Positions 8,472 through 16,939 of a stretch of DNA of 32,352 bases are shown here, in pieces (within the stretch, counting starts at the first letter, position 1; each line of letters begins with the position of its first letter). Origin of the DNA: an uncultured Coriobacteriaceae bacterium. Lineage in GTDB: Bacteria > Actinomycetota > Coriobacteriia > Coriobacteriales > UMGS124. Location: contig UQBS01000033.1 in assembly GCA_900539345.1 (NCBI GenBank), forward strand, positions 1 through 32,352. The letters are read 5' to 3'. The translations under genes and the position numbers were made by a program. The notes under the pieces were generated by a model. The model was not told where the DNA came from and made no database searches. It saw only the letters and a program-made list of their open reading frames with translations.

Positions 8472-8545
8472 CTGTAACATGCCTGTCGCAATCTCGTGGC
8501 ACACTTGTTTGTCTCAACTGCAGGTTCATTTGATGGGGTGAGTGC

Positions 8546-9325
8546 ATGGAAGGATCGCTTTGCAACTGGCCGGCGCGCAGGCCGCTCATCGGAGTGGCGC
8601 CGCGCACTGAGGACCGCGCAACCAAGCGCGATGGGGCCACCATCTATGCCCAACAGCCCATGTTCGACGCCATCGAGCAAGCGGGCGGCATCCCCGTCAT
8701 GTTGCCTGGACCGTGCGGCCCCGGATCGCTTGCACGCATGGTCGAGACATTCGACGCCTTCGTCATCCCCGGCGGGTACGATTGCAATCCCGAACTCTAC
8801 GGTGAACACGCCCTTCCCACCTGCGGTCCCATAAGCCCCATGCGCGACCGCTTTGAATGCGCGCTCATTCCCCGCATCATCGAAGCCGAGAAGCCGCTGC
8901 TCACCATCTGCCGCGGCACACAGATGCTCAACGTCGCACTGGGCGGTTCTCTTTGGCAGGACATTCCCACGCAGCCCGAGGCGACGCTCAACCCCGTGCC
9001 TCATGCTATCAGGCACTCCCAGTCGCCCGACACGCAGGGAGTCGAGGGGCACGAGGTCTCGGTATATCCCTGCTCGCTCCTCGACCAGGTCATGGGCTCA
9101 GCCCCGCAAGACCTGCACGTCAACAGCCTGCACCATCAGTCCATCCACAGCGTGGCGCGCGGCCTTGTGGTCAACGCCATGGCCCCCGACGGTGTGATCG
9201 AGGGCGTTGAGATACCCGAATGTCCCTTCGTGCTGGGTGTACAGTGGCACCCTGAGTACCTCTGGGACAAAGACATCCGCCAGATGCGCATCTTCGAGGC
9301 CCTCGTAGCAGCGGCAGTTAAATAG
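8546..9325 (+). CDS. Gamma-glutamyl-gamma-aminobutyrate hydrolase family protein (peptidase C26)
   Basis: The 259-residue protein is a class I glutamine-amidotransferase-like hydrolase of the PuuD type. The nucleophile is C122 in ICRGTQMLNV, the catalytic His/Glu pair is H235/E237 in GVQWHPEY, and the N terminus has the family pattern RPLIGVAPR and a PGGYDCNPELY segment. PuuD cleaves gamma-glutamyl-GABA in putrescine breakdown, but related proteins act on other gamma-glutamyl compounds. No other putrescine genes are nearby, so the exact substrate is open. The ATG follows a GGGGTGA ribosome-binding site. A small hairpin follows the stop. Confidence 0.88.
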   Translation: MEGSLCNWPARRPLIGVAPRTEDRATKRDGATIYAQQPMFDAIEQAGGIPVMLPGPCGPGSLARMVETFDAFVIPGGYDCNPELYGEHALPTCGPISPMRDRFECALIPRIIEAEKPLLTICRGTQMLNVALGGSLWQDIPTQPEATLNPVPHAIRHSQSPDTQGVEGHEVSVYPCSLLDQVMGSAPQDLHVNSLHHQSIHSVARGLVVNAMAPDGVIEGVEIPECPFVLGVQWHPEYLWDKDIRQMRIFEALVAAAVK

Positions 9326-9372
9326 ACAGACGCACGAGTTTTGGGAACTCGTGAACATACTGCAAAAGAAAT

Positions 9373-9455
9373 AACATACATTTCATCAGTTGAGATGTAT
9401 GTTATTTCGGCAAAACACCAGTTGGCGTATTTTTAAAATTTCTAAAATGTATGTT
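9373..9455 (+). repeat. 83-bp dispersed palindromic element, copy 1
   Basis: The architecture is AACATACATTT, 9 nt, AGATGTATGTT, 41 nt, AAATGTATGTT. The 41-nt spacer contains CCAGTTGGCG followed by an A/T block. Copies 2 and 3 lie at 26121-26203 and 31029-31111 with identical spacing. Confidence 0.85.
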
Positions 9456-9560
9456 AATTTCCCCGTTGATCCAATCATGCCCCCTCCCCCTGCCAAAATC
9501 CTTCCGCACGACTTTCCCAACGCGCGAATTTTTGTCCGCCGCATGGCTATCATGCAAGGA

Positions 9561-9597
9561 GGCCCTGCCGCAGTCCAACCCTCCTGCGGCGTGGGCC
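9561..9597 (+). other. Nested GC hairpin in the sbcD leader
   Basis: GGCCC/GGGCC encloses GCCGCAG/CTGCGGC. It ends 16 nt before the sbcD ribosome-binding site and could affect translation or RNA stability. No known regulatory RNA family was recognised. Confidence 0.35.
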
Positions 9598-9626
9598 ATC
9601 CCGTTTTCCGGCAGGAAGGTATGTCC

Positions 9627-10805
9627 ATGCGCCTCATGCACCTCGCCGACCTCCACATCGGCAAGCGCGTCAACGAGTTCCCCATGCTCGAAGACCAGCG
9701 CTATACCCTTGAAAAGCTTCTCCACATGGTGGAGGAACGCCAGATAGACGCCGTGCTCATTGCCGGCGACCTTTACGACAAGTCGGCCCCCTCCGCCGAG
9801 GCAGTGTCGCTTGTCGACTGGTTCCTCACCGCTCTAGCTCGCACAAACACGCAGGTGCTCGTGTGCGCAGGCAACCATGACTCAAGCGAGCGCGTGGCAT
9901 ACGGACGCGAGCTGCTCGCCGACCAGGGCGTGCATGTCTCACGCGTGTTCGACGGGCACATCGACTCCGTCACCCTCCAAGATGAGCACGGCCCCGTCAC
10001 GTTCTGGCTCATCCCCTTCCTCAAGCCGGCCACGGTGCGCCCCTGGCTCGCCGAAAGTGACCCCGAGGCCTCCGATGCCTCCGCCATCACCAATTCCCTC
10101 AGCTACACCGAAGCCCTGCAGGCTGTTGTGGCATCCCTTCCCATCGACACAACCCAGCGCAACGTGGCACTGTCGCACCAATTCGTGACCGCCGGGGCAT
10201 GGAGCCCCGACACGTGCGAATCCGAGATGAGCGTTGGCGGGTCGGAAAACGTTGAGGCAAACGTCTACGAGCCGTTCGACTACGTGGCCCTGGGCCATCT
10301 CCACCGCCCGCAGCGCGTTGGTCGCGACACGATGCGGTACTCGGGAAGCTTGCTTAAATACTCGGCCAGCGAGTGGAGCTCGCCTAAGTCTGTGCCCATC
10401 GTGGAGCTAGGCGAGAAAGGCGACGTAACAATCGAGCTGGCAGAGATGCCCGTCCTGCACGATCTGCGTCGTGTGCGCGGCACGCTTGAGGAGATCCTCG
10501 ACCCCGCGCGTCTCGCCACAACCGACACGCATGACTACATCTGTGCCGTGCTCACCGACGAAATTCCGCCCGCCGACGCCTTCCAGCGCCTACGCGCGGC
10601 TTTCCCCAACCTCATGTCGCTGAGCGTCGACAACACGCGCACTCGCCATGAGGCACACCTTGAGGAGCTGGAGCTCGAGGGCCAGGCATCGCTCAGTCCG
10701 CTCGAACTGTTCGAGACGTTCTGGGAAGGCCAGGTAGGAGCCCCCCTAGATGAAGAAGACCGCAAGATTGTGCTCGATGCCTTCGAGAAAGCGCAGGTGC
10801 TGTAA
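9627..10805 (+). CDS. sbcD: Exonuclease SbcD (Mre11-like)
   Basis: The 392-residue protein is the nuclease subunit of the SbcCD complex, which processes hairpins, cruciforms and protein-blocked DNA ends in the cytoplasm. Metallophosphoesterase motifs occur in order: DLHIG, IAGDLYD, AGNHDSSER, LSHQFV and GHLHRPQ. The length is normal for SbcD. I chose the ATG at 9627 (MRLMHLADLHIG) because AGGAAGG lies 7 nt upstream; the ATG at 9621 is too close to it. A longer in-frame reading from 9390 runs through the 83-bp repeat and is rejected. The stop codon directly abuts the sbcC start, so the two are translationally coupled. Confidence 0.93.
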   Translation: MRLMHLADLHIGKRVNEFPMLEDQRYTLEKLLHMVEERQIDAVLIAGDLYDKSAPSAEAVSLVDWFLTALARTNTQVLVCAGNHDSSERVAYGRELLADQGVHVSRVFDGHIDSVTLQDEHGPVTFWLIPFLKPATVRPWLAESDPEASDASAITNSLSYTEALQAVVASLPIDTTQRNVALSHQFVTAGAWSPDTCESEMSVGGSENVEANVYEPFDYVALGHLHRPQRVGRDTMRYSGSLLKYSASEWSSPKSVPIVELGEKGDVTIELAEMPVLHDLRRVRGTLEEILDPARLATTDTHDYICAVLTDEIPPADAFQRLRAAFPNLMSLSVDNTRTRHEAHLEELELEGQASLSPLELFETFWEGQVGAPLDEEDRKIVLDAFEKAQVL

Positions 10806-13800
10806 ATGAGGCCCACACGACTCAGGATGAGCGCCTTTGGACCCTTTGCCGGCGTGGCAGAAGTCGACTTCACGCTGCTGGGAACCGAGGGCATTTACCT
10901 GCTCGCCGGCGAAACAGGCGCAGGTAAGACCACCATTTTCGATGCGATCACCTTTGCCTTGTTCGGCCAGTGCTCCGGCGAGCTGCGCAAGCCCGAGGAC
11001 CTGCGCAGCGACTACGCAAACCCCGACATGCAAACGTACGTCGACCTCACCTTCGAGCTGCGCGGCAAAAGCTATCGCATCAAGCGCGACCCCGGCGGGT
11101 ACCCGCGAGCGAAAAAACGCGGCGAGGGAACCACGATTTGCCTGGCCGAAGCCACGTTTGAGATGCCCGACGGCTCCCAGCTGAGCGGCAAGCGCGTCAC
11201 CGAAAAGGTGGTTGAGCTGCTCGGCATCGACGCAAACCAATTCGGCCAGATTGTGATGCTGGCACAGGGCGATTTCGAAAAGCTCCTCACCGAGGGCACC
11301 AAGGAGCGCACTGCCATCTTCCGCAAGATCTTTGGCACCGACATGTACCAGCGCTTCCAAGACGAGCTGGGCAAACAGCGCAAGGACCTTGCAGAACGTT
11401 GCGAGGACGGCCGCCACGAGGCGCAGCTGCTTGCCAGGCAGGCCTTGGGGTGCATGCAGGACGGCGACGAGCCCAAGGCCCTCCTTTCCGATTGGGTCGA
11501 GAGGGACGCGCTGCAGGCCGGAAACGCCCTTGAGGCCTTCAAAACCGAAAAAGAGCTGCTTGACGCACGTCACAACGAGGCGGCGCAGGCGCTTGATGGG
11601 GCCCAAGCAAAGCGCGAGAAGCTCGCGCGCGACCTTGACCGAGCACAGCAGGCAGATGCAACCCGCGCTCGCGCCGCGCAGGCACAGTCTCAGCTTGATG
11701 AGATTGCCATGCGCATCCCGCAGCTCGAGGCGAGCCAGGAATCCTGCGCCAAGGCGGCCGAGGAGCTGCCGGAGCTGCAGCAGCGCGCCGGTACCCTGCG
11801 CGACCAGCTTCCCAACTACGCTCGACACACGGAGGCCCTCGCACGGGAAGCATGTACAAAGAGTGCATGCGCGACGGCCCAAACGACGCTCGAGACCCGC
11901 TCCGACGCAAGCGCCCGGGCGCAGGCGCTCGTGCAAAACCTCGACGAACAAGTAAAGATGCTTGCCCATGCACGCGAAGCCCTCGCCAAGGCCGAAGGCG
12001 GCGTTTCGGCAGCCCAGCACAGCCTCGAAGCAGCACAAACGCTCAAGGACGCCGTTGTGACCGTCACTAGCTGCGACGAAAAGATCGCGGCTATCGACGT
12101 TCGTCTCAAGAAAGCAGATGTTTTCTTAGCCGAGCTCGACCAAGCTGATGCCAACGACCAGGCAGCCCTCGATACATGGGCAGCCAAAGAGTGCGGCCTT
12201 GCCGAAGCTCCACAGCGTCTCTCGCAGGCTCGTCTCGAAGCCCAGGACACGCTAACGAAGATTTCCCAGGCAGAAGACCTGGCCAAGCAGCTCAGCAACC
12301 TTGAGTGCGAACTTACAGCCAAAACGAGGGCACACCAGGATGCCGCCAAGGCATACAGCCAGGCAGCAGACACGCATGCAACACGCTCCCATGAACTTGA
12401 AAACCTGCGCCGAGCCTACGAGGACGGCCTTGCCGGCGTGCTTGCCGCAGGCCTTGCCGAAGGTCAGCCGTGTCCCGTGTGCGGTGCAACCGAGCACCCC
12501 CACCTTGCCCTCGTCGGCGGCAACACCCCCTCAAAGGACGACGTGCAGGCGGCACAAAAACGGGAGGCGCAAGCTCGCGAGCATGCCTCTGCACTCTGCG
12601 GGCAGGCAGAAGCCGCCCACAAGCTGGTGCTAGGCTGCCAGGAGAATCTGGATGCCTTCCAGCAAGCAAACGGAGACAGCAAGGCCTTATCCGAGCGCAT
12701 CTCCCAGCTCAAGGCCGACCTTGCCGCGCAGCAAGCAACGGTTCAGGCCCTTGAGGAAGAAAACGCCCAGCTGGACACGGCCAGACGTGAGCAAGCGGCC
12801 CTGCACGACAAAGCCGCCAAACGTACCCAGAAGCGCCGGGATGCCAACTCACTTCTGACCAGCATCAAGGAGCAGCTGGCTCGTGAGCAGGCAAAACGGC
12901 AGAGTGCGCTGGAGGCGCTCGCTGCCAGCGGCCACGATGCCGGCGAAGTCGATGCCCTGCTCTCGGAATCCCAGCATGCCTTGGACGAGGCGGTGCGCGC
13001 CCAGCAATCCTGTCAGCGCGATGTGCAGGCCCTGCGCGAAGCGGAGAGCCAACTCGAAGCCGCAAAGCCCCGCGCCGAGGAAGCCCGTGCGGCAGAAGAA
13101 GCCGCCATGCGCACCCTTGAGCAGGCAAAACAGGACGCCAAGGTTGCCGAGGAGCACACGCACATGGTGGCCGAGCGCCTTGAATTCGCCGATGAGGCTG
13201 CAGCCCAAAAGGAGCTCGCGTCCATCGAGGGCAAGGCGCGACGCATCACTGCCGCGCTCGATGAGGCACGCGAGGCGTTGCAGGCCGCGCGCACTGAGCA
13301 AACGCGCATCGCCTCGGGCCTCGAGACGCTGCGCCATCAGCTTGAGCAACTGGGCGATCACGACACGCTGGGTCTTACCGAACAGCTCACCCAAGCAGAC
13401 GAGACACTGGCAAGCGCCAAAAAGCGCGAACGCGCCGAAGGCCAGGCACTTGCCACCCTCGTCGAGCTCACGTCCCAAATGACAAAGCTGGCCGCAAATG
13501 ACGCCAAGCTTCAGGAGACGTTCGCCCGCCTCGACCGTCTCGCGCAGCTGGCAAATGGCAGCATGGCCGGCACCGAACGCCTTACGTTCGAGACGTTTGT
13601 GCAGATGCGCTACTTCGAGGTGGTGCTCGCCGCCGCCAACACGCGCCTGTCCGAGATGACCCAGGGCCAGTACGAGCTCGTACGCTGCGAGCGCCTCGAG
13701 GGAGGCAGCGCCAAGGTGGGCCTCAACGTCGACGTGCTCGACAACTTCACCGGCAAGGCCCGCTCGGCCAAGTCGCTGTCGGGCGGCGAGAAGTTCATGG

Positions 13801-14066
13801 CGTCGCTTGCCCTGGCACTGGGTCTGTCCGAAGTCGTGCAGCGCCAGGCAGGCGGCATCCAGCTCGACACCATGTTCGTCGATGAGGGCTTCGGCTCGCT
13901 TGACCAGGAGAAGCTGCGTCTCGTCATGCGCGCGATGTCTCGCCCCGGCTCCTCGGGCAAGCTCGTGGGCATCATCAGCCACGTTGAGGAGCTCATGGGA
14001 ACGATTGACCGCAAGATTGTAGTTGAACGCGGCCGCGAGGGATCGACCCTGCGCGTGGAAGTGTAG
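10806..14066 (+). CDS. sbcC: Exonuclease subunit SbcC (Rad50-like ATPase)
   Basis: The 1086-residue protein is the SMC-like ATPase partner of SbcD. Walker A is GETGAGKT near residues 35-42. Two long Ala/Glu/Gln-rich coiled-coil arms flank a zinc hook CPVC (C556, C559). The ABC signature LSGGEKF (near 992) and Walker B MFVDEGF (near 1022) are close to the C terminus. All elements are intact. The ATP-driven head controls SbcD nuclease access and the hook joins two complexes. It starts immediately after the sbcD stop (TAAATG), giving a two-gene operon. A 17-bp hairpin follows the stop. Confidence 0.94.
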   Translation: MRPTRLRMSAFGPFAGVAEVDFTLLGTEGIYLLAGETGAGKTTIFDAITFALFGQCSGELRKPEDLRSDYANPDMQTYVDLTFELRGKSYRIKRDPGGYPRAKKRGEGTTICLAEATFEMPDGSQLSGKRVTEKVVELLGIDANQFGQIVMLAQGDFEKLLTEGTKERTAIFRKIFGTDMYQRFQDELGKQRKDLAERCEDGRHEAQLLARQALGCMQDGDEPKALLSDWVERDALQAGNALEAFKTEKELLDARHNEAAQALDGAQAKREKLARDLDRAQQADATRARAAQAQSQLDEIAMRIPQLEASQESCAKAAEELPELQQRAGTLRDQLPNYARHTEALAREACTKSACATAQTTLETRSDASARAQALVQNLDEQVKMLAHAREALAKAEGGVSAAQHSLEAAQTLKDAVVTVTSCDEKIAAIDVRLKKADVFLAELDQADANDQAALDTWAAKECGLAEAPQRLSQARLEAQDTLTKISQAEDLAKQLSNLECELTAKTRAHQDAAKAYSQAADTHATRSHELENLRRAYEDGLAGVLAAGLAEGQPCPVCGATEHPHLALVGGNTPSKDDVQAAQKREAQAREHASALCGQAEAAHKLVLGCQENLDAFQQANGDSKALSERISQLKADLAAQQATVQALEEENAQLDTARREQAALHDKAAKRTQKRRDANSLLTSIKEQLAREQAKRQSALEALAASGHDAGEVDALLSESQHALDEAVRAQQSCQRDVQALREAESQLEAAKPRAEEARAAEEAAMRTLEQAKQDAKVAEEHTHMVAERLEFADEAAAQKELASIEGKARRITAALDEAREALQAARTEQTRIASGLETLRHQLEQLGDHDTLGLTEQLTQADETLASAKKRERAEGQALATLVELTSQMTKLAANDAKLQETFARLDRLAQLANGSMAGTERLTFETFVQMRYFEVVLAAANTRLSEMTQGQYELVRCERLEGGSAKVGLNVDVLDNFTGKARSAKSLSGGEKFMASLALALGLSEVVQRQAGGIQLDTMFVDEGFGSLDQEKLRLVMRAMSRPGSSGKLVGIISHVEELMGTIDRKIVVERGREGSTLRVEV

Positions 14067-14076
14067 CTGCGGCATT

Positions 14077-14120
14077 GAGCGCACGGGCGGAGCAGCCGTT
14101 TCAGCTCCACCCGTGCGCTC
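14077..14120 (+). terminator. Strong hairpin after sbcC
   Basis: GAGCGCACGGG... pairs with ...CCCGTGCGCTC in a 17-bp stem with one mismatch, 11 nt after the sbcC stop. It has no U-run, so it may be a weak or Rho-assisted terminator or an RNA-stabilising structure. Confidence 0.5.
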
Positions 14121-14377
14121 GGCACCCCGCCATCCCAAATACACTGGGGCGCTTTGAATCTTCCCCACGCTACGCTCCCAACGCAAGCCCATGTGCACGA
14201 AACCCCCTCCTCCGCGCGGATTATCCCGCACACGTCCCTGGCGCCTGGACCCCTCGCCTCCCCGCTGCCCTACGGCACAGCCTTCACACGGACGGCCACA
14301 CCCCCGAACGGCCCCTATGTACCGCATGCCGCTCTGTTCGCGCCATTCGCATGGAACATTGGCCCATTCGCCGTTCA

Positions 14378-14406
14378 ATCCCATATTTGTGCCAAAATGG
14401 GATTTT
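14378..14406 (+). other. Small hairpin with T-run before the antiporter
   Basis: ATCCCAT and ATGGGAT form a 7-bp stem followed by TTT, about 80 nt before the antiporter start. It could be a weak terminator or attenuator. Evidence is slight. Confidence 0.25.
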
Positions 14407-14483
14407 CAGTAAGCTTGGCTGGCTTGTGCGCCTCCCGCGCCCTGCACGCCCAGTCGCCCCGTTCGTTTGGAGGTCCGCCGCAC

Positions 14484-15833
14484 ATGGACGCCTTGACCCT
14501 GTCGCTTTGGAGCGTCATACCCTTTGCGGGCATGCTGCTTTCCATCGCAATCATGCCGTTAGTAATCCCAGAGTGGTACGAGAAGCACCAGCTTCTCGTC
14601 GCTGGTGGTTGGGCGTTGCTCTTCTGCATCCCGTTTGCCATCTTCCACGGCGTGCACGAACTGACGTATGAACTGATCGAGTCGGTCGTGCTCGACTACA
14701 TACCGTTTATCGTGCTGCTCTTGGGCCTATTCGTCGTAACGGGCGGCATCGCGGTGAAGGGTCTCATCGCCGGCACCACGCGCAACAACGTCCTCATGCT
14801 CGTAGTGGGCACGCTGCTTTCCAGCTGGATCGGCACCACGGGCTCGGCCATGCTGCTCATCCGCCCGCTGCTGCGTGCCAACGAGTGGCGCAAGTACAAG
14901 GCGCACATCGTCATCTTCTTCATCTTCCTGGTCGCCAACATCGGCGGCTGCCTCACGCCCCTAGGCGACCCGCCCCTGTTCCTGGGCTACCTGCGTGGCG
15001 TACCGTTCTTCTGGACCCTGCAGCACATCTGGCCGTTGCTCATTCTCAACACGGTCATCCTGTGCATTGTATTTGCCCTCATCGATAACCACTATGTACG
15101 CAAGGAGGAAGCTGAGGGCCGCAGCCCTGCCGACCTGCTCGCACCTGGCGAGAAGGCTGAGAAGCTCCACATCGAGGGCGGCATCAACTTCCTGTACATC
15201 GGCATCATCCTCGTAGCCGTCATCCTCAACGGCGCCCTGTCCGACATCAGCCAGACGGTCCGCGTCCACCTCTACGATGACATCTACCTGGGCCTCAACT
15301 TCTTCGTGCAAATCGGCCTCATCCTGCTTGCCTGCGTGCTTTCGCTCAAGACCACGCCCAAGCACTGCCGCGAGCACAACGAGTTCGGCTACGGCCCCAT
15401 CGCCGAGGTTGCCAAGCTGTTCATCGGCATCTTCATCACGATGATCCCCGCCCTCATCATCCTGCGCGCCAACGGCGCTGCCCTGGGCATCGACAGCCCG
15501 CTCAAGTTCTTCTGGGCAACGGGCCTGCTCTCCTCGTTCCTTGACAACTCCCCCACCTACGTGGTGTTCCTTACCACGGCCGGTGCCCTGGGCGCCACGA
15601 GTGGCGTGGCCTCCACTGTTGGGTATGTCGCCACACAGGAGCTGCTCGCCATCTCGGCAGGCGCCGTCTTCATGGGTGCCATCACCTACATCGGCAACGC
15701 CCCGAACTTCCTGGTGAAGAACATCGCCGAGATCAAGGGTACCAAGATGCCCTCCTTCTTCGGCTACATGGGCTGGTCTCTGTCCATCCTCGTGCCCCTC
15801 TTCATCCTCGACTCGGTGCTGTTCTTCCTCTAA
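14484..15833 (+). CDS. Na+/H+ antiporter of the NhaD/arsenite-permease superfamily
   Basis: This 449-residue integral membrane protein has about 11-12 hydrophobic segments. Family-like elements are the paired re-entrant-type motifs WIGTTGSAMLLIRPLL and GGCLTPLGDPPLFLGYLRG in the first half, and SSFLDNSPTYVVF with YIGNAPNFLVKNI in the second. These resemble the sodium:proton antiporter branch of the ion-transporter superfamily. Ion specificity is inferred. The ATG at 14484 follows GGAGG with 10-nt spacing; the region upstream is not membrane-like. It is followed by a terminator and appears monocistronic. Confidence 0.87.
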   Translation: MDALTLSLWSVIPFAGMLLSIAIMPLVIPEWYEKHQLLVAGGWALLFCIPFAIFHGVHELTYELIESVVLDYIPFIVLLLGLFVVTGGIAVKGLIAGTTRNNVLMLVVGTLLSSWIGTTGSAMLLIRPLLRANEWRKYKAHIVIFFIFLVANIGGCLTPLGDPPLFLGYLRGVPFFWTLQHIWPLLILNTVILCIVFALIDNHYVRKEEAEGRSPADLLAPGEKAEKLHIEGGINFLYIGIILVAVILNGALSDISQTVRVHLYDDIYLGLNFFVQIGLILLACVLSLKTTPKHCREHNEFGYGPIAEVAKLFIGIFITMIPALIILRANGAALGIDSPLKFFWATGLLSSFLDNSPTYVVFLTTAGALGATSGVASTVGYVATQELLAISAGAVFMGAITYIGNAPNFLVKNIAEIKGTKMPSFFGYMGWSLSILVPLFILDSVLFFL

Positions 15834-15866
15834 CGACGCGGCAGGCTGCACCTCAAAGAGACGCAT

Positions 15867-15903
15867 AAAGGCCTCGGATCCGCATGGGTTCGGGGCCTTT
15901 CTT
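15867..15903 (+). terminator. Rho-independent terminator of the antiporter gene
   Basis: AAAGGCCTCGGA pairs with TTCGGGGCCTTT, with wobbles, and the 3' arm merges into a T-rich end. It lies about 35 bp after the antiporter stop. Confidence 0.75.
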
Positions 15904-15984
15904 GTGCATGACGGGTGACCGCACGGCAACAACGCCCCCTCGAAGCGCCACGCTGTGATATCGTGTATCGCCGTTGTTTTCAGG

Positions 15985-16043
15985 TATCTGCAAGCGGGGA
16001 CGCAACCCACATGCAGATAAATTACGCAAGCGATGTTGCGTCC
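15985..16043 (+). promoter_or_regulatory. Putative pseudoknot/bistable RNA leader (riboswitch candidate)
   Basis: TATCTGCA (15985-15992) and TGCAGATA (16012-16019) form a perfect 8-bp stem with a 19-nt loop. Loop bases 15998-16006 (GGACGCAAC) are perfectly complementary to 16035-16043 (GTTGCGTCC), giving an H-type pseudoknot. The same downstream segment can instead pair with a local ACGCAA (16024-16029) in a simple hairpin, so two exclusive folds exist. The leader precedes a probable queuine-salvage operon, and known preQ1 riboswitches are also H-type pseudoknots. I could not match it to a described class. Confidence 0.45.
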
Positions 16044-16104
16044 TTCGCAGGCGCCGAAAACGACGATTACATTATTGTCGGGCAGTTCGTAACCATCCTG
16101 CCTT

Positions 16105-16160
16105 GCGGGCGAGACCTCCTCGTGGCCGCTCAAACAAAACTAGGGAGAGGGCGCAAGCCC
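16105..16160 (+). promoter_or_regulatory. Possible translation-control segment of the radical-SAM gene
   Basis: A purine-rich GGGAGAGG (16143-16150) lies 20 nt before the ATG at 16171, too far for normal initiation. A GNRA-capped hairpin GGGC-GCAA-GCCC (16149-16160) would shorten this distance to about 10 nt. ACCTCCT (16114-16120), within another potential stem (16105-16129), could partly pair with the purine tract. These features suggest translation-level switching, but only as inference. Confidence 0.3.
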
Positions 16161-16170
16161 GGATATATGT

Positions 16171-16872
16171 ATGGATATGGACCGTTACAGCGTCGTGGAC
16201 ACCAAGCGCAAGCGCGAAATCGTGCTGCTTCGCGGCTCAGGCTGCGTGTACAAGCACTGCACCTTCTGCGACTACCACCTCGACCGATGCGATGACGAGG
16301 ACGCGAACTACGCACTCAACGCCAGCGTGCTCGCCCACGTAACGGGATGCTACGGCGACCTGGAGGTCATCAACTCAGGCTCGGTCTTCGAGCTGGACGC
16401 TCGCACGCTCGCGCTTATCAAGCAGATTTGCGCTGAGCACGGCATCACTACGCTGCACTTCGAGGCACACTGGCTCTACCGCAAGCGCATTGAGGCGCTG
16501 CGGGCCGAATTTGCCCCCATTACACTCAAGATGAAGCTTGGACTGGAGTCCTTCGATTCTGCCTTGCGCGAGGACGTGCTCAAAAAGGGCATCGCCGAGA
16601 CCGACCCCGCAGCGATTGCCGGAGATTTCGACGAGGCGAATATGCTGGTGGGTATCACAGGACAGACGCGCGAAAGTCTTCAACGCGATTTTGAGCTGGG
16701 CCTTGAGTATTTCGAACGCCTCTGCGTCAACGTCATGTGCCCCAACACAACCCCCGTCAAGCCCGACCAGGCGGTCATCGAGCTCTTTATGCGAGAGTTC
16801 TATCCCGCGCTTGAGGCCAACCCGAGGGTCGACGTGCTCGTGAACAACACAGACTTCGGCGTCGGCGCGTAA
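16171..16872 (+). CDS. Small radical-SAM protein, probable queuine lyase (QueL-like)
   Basis: The 233-residue protein has an iron-sulfur cysteine cluster near the N terminus, C25-x4-C30-x2-C33 in GSGCVYKHCTFCDYH, rather than the standard CX3CX2C. The rest fits a compact TIM-barrel radical-SAM fold (INSGS, FEAHW, KLGLES, VGITGQ). The next gene is a YhhQ-type queuosine-precursor transporter. Gut bacteria such as Clostridioides difficile use a radical-SAM queuine lyase (QueL) to convert queuine to preQ1, and small size, variant motif and neighbour all fit that role. The family assignment rests on memory and context, not on alignment. The start may be 16171 or 16177. Confidence 0.7.
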   Translation: MDMDRYSVVDTKRKREIVLLRGSGCVYKHCTFCDYHLDRCDDEDANYALNASVLAHVTGCYGDLEVINSGSVFELDARTLALIKQICAEHGITTLHFEAHWLYRKRIEALRAEFAPITLKMKLGLESFDSALREDVLKKGIAETDPAAIAGDFDEANMLVGITGQTRESLQRDFELGLEYFERLCVNVMCPNTTPVKPDQAVIELFMREFYPALEANPRVDVLVNNTDFGVGA

Positions 16873-16939
16873 GTCGCGCGTCCTCCATCCCACATATATC
16901 AACATCTTGCGCGGCCTTACCTGAAAGGCGTACTTACAT

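Larger units (their letters stand above)
8175..8545. other. Intergenic region with terminator and 40-bp repeat array
   Basis: This 371-bp region holds a terminator-like hairpin (8219-8258) and a 40-bp-period tandem array (8312-8471), ending in the ribosome-binding region of the hydrolase gene. Open frames crossing the array are not supported by start signals or protein-like composition. Confidence 0.6.
9326..9626. other. Intergenic region with hairpins and an 83-bp dispersed element
   Basis: This 301-bp gap holds a small hairpin just after the hydrolase (CACGAGTT/AACTCGTG, 9333-9353, no U-run), copy 1 of the 83-bp element (9373-9455), and a nested GC hairpin (9561-9597) ending 16 nt before the sbcD ribosome-binding site. 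I see no gene. Confidence 0.6.
14067..14483. other. Intergenic region before the antiporter gene
   Basis: This 417-bp gap has two hairpins (14077-14120 and 14378-14403) and the antiporter ribosome-binding site. An in-frame extension of the antiporter through here is Pro/Arg/His-rich and unlike a membrane protein, so I regard the region as non-coding. Confidence 0.5.
15834..16170. other. Terminator and structured leader before the radical-SAM gene
   Basis: This 337-bp gap holds the antiporter terminator (15867-15903) and then about 190 nt rich in potential RNA structure (15985-16160), described separately. I see no supported gene. A frame at 15915-16295 overlaps the radical-SAM gene and has no protein-like features. 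Confidence 0.6.

Noticed and set aside
9390..9626. N-terminal extension of SbcD
   Set aside because: It runs through the 83-bp repeat, has no ribosome-binding site, and SbcD proteins start at the MRLMHLADLHIG segment.
10746..12038. Antisense open frame over sbcC
   Set aside because: It lies opposite the conserved ATPase gene and has no supporting signals.
14154..14483. N-terminal extension of the antiporter
   Set aside because: It is Pro/His/Arg-rich and not membrane-like, while the internal ATG at 14484 has a strong GGAGG site.
15985..16043. Classical preQ1-I riboswitch
   Set aside because: The stem-loop is larger than that class, and I see no typical A-rich tail; only the general pseudoknot idea is shared.
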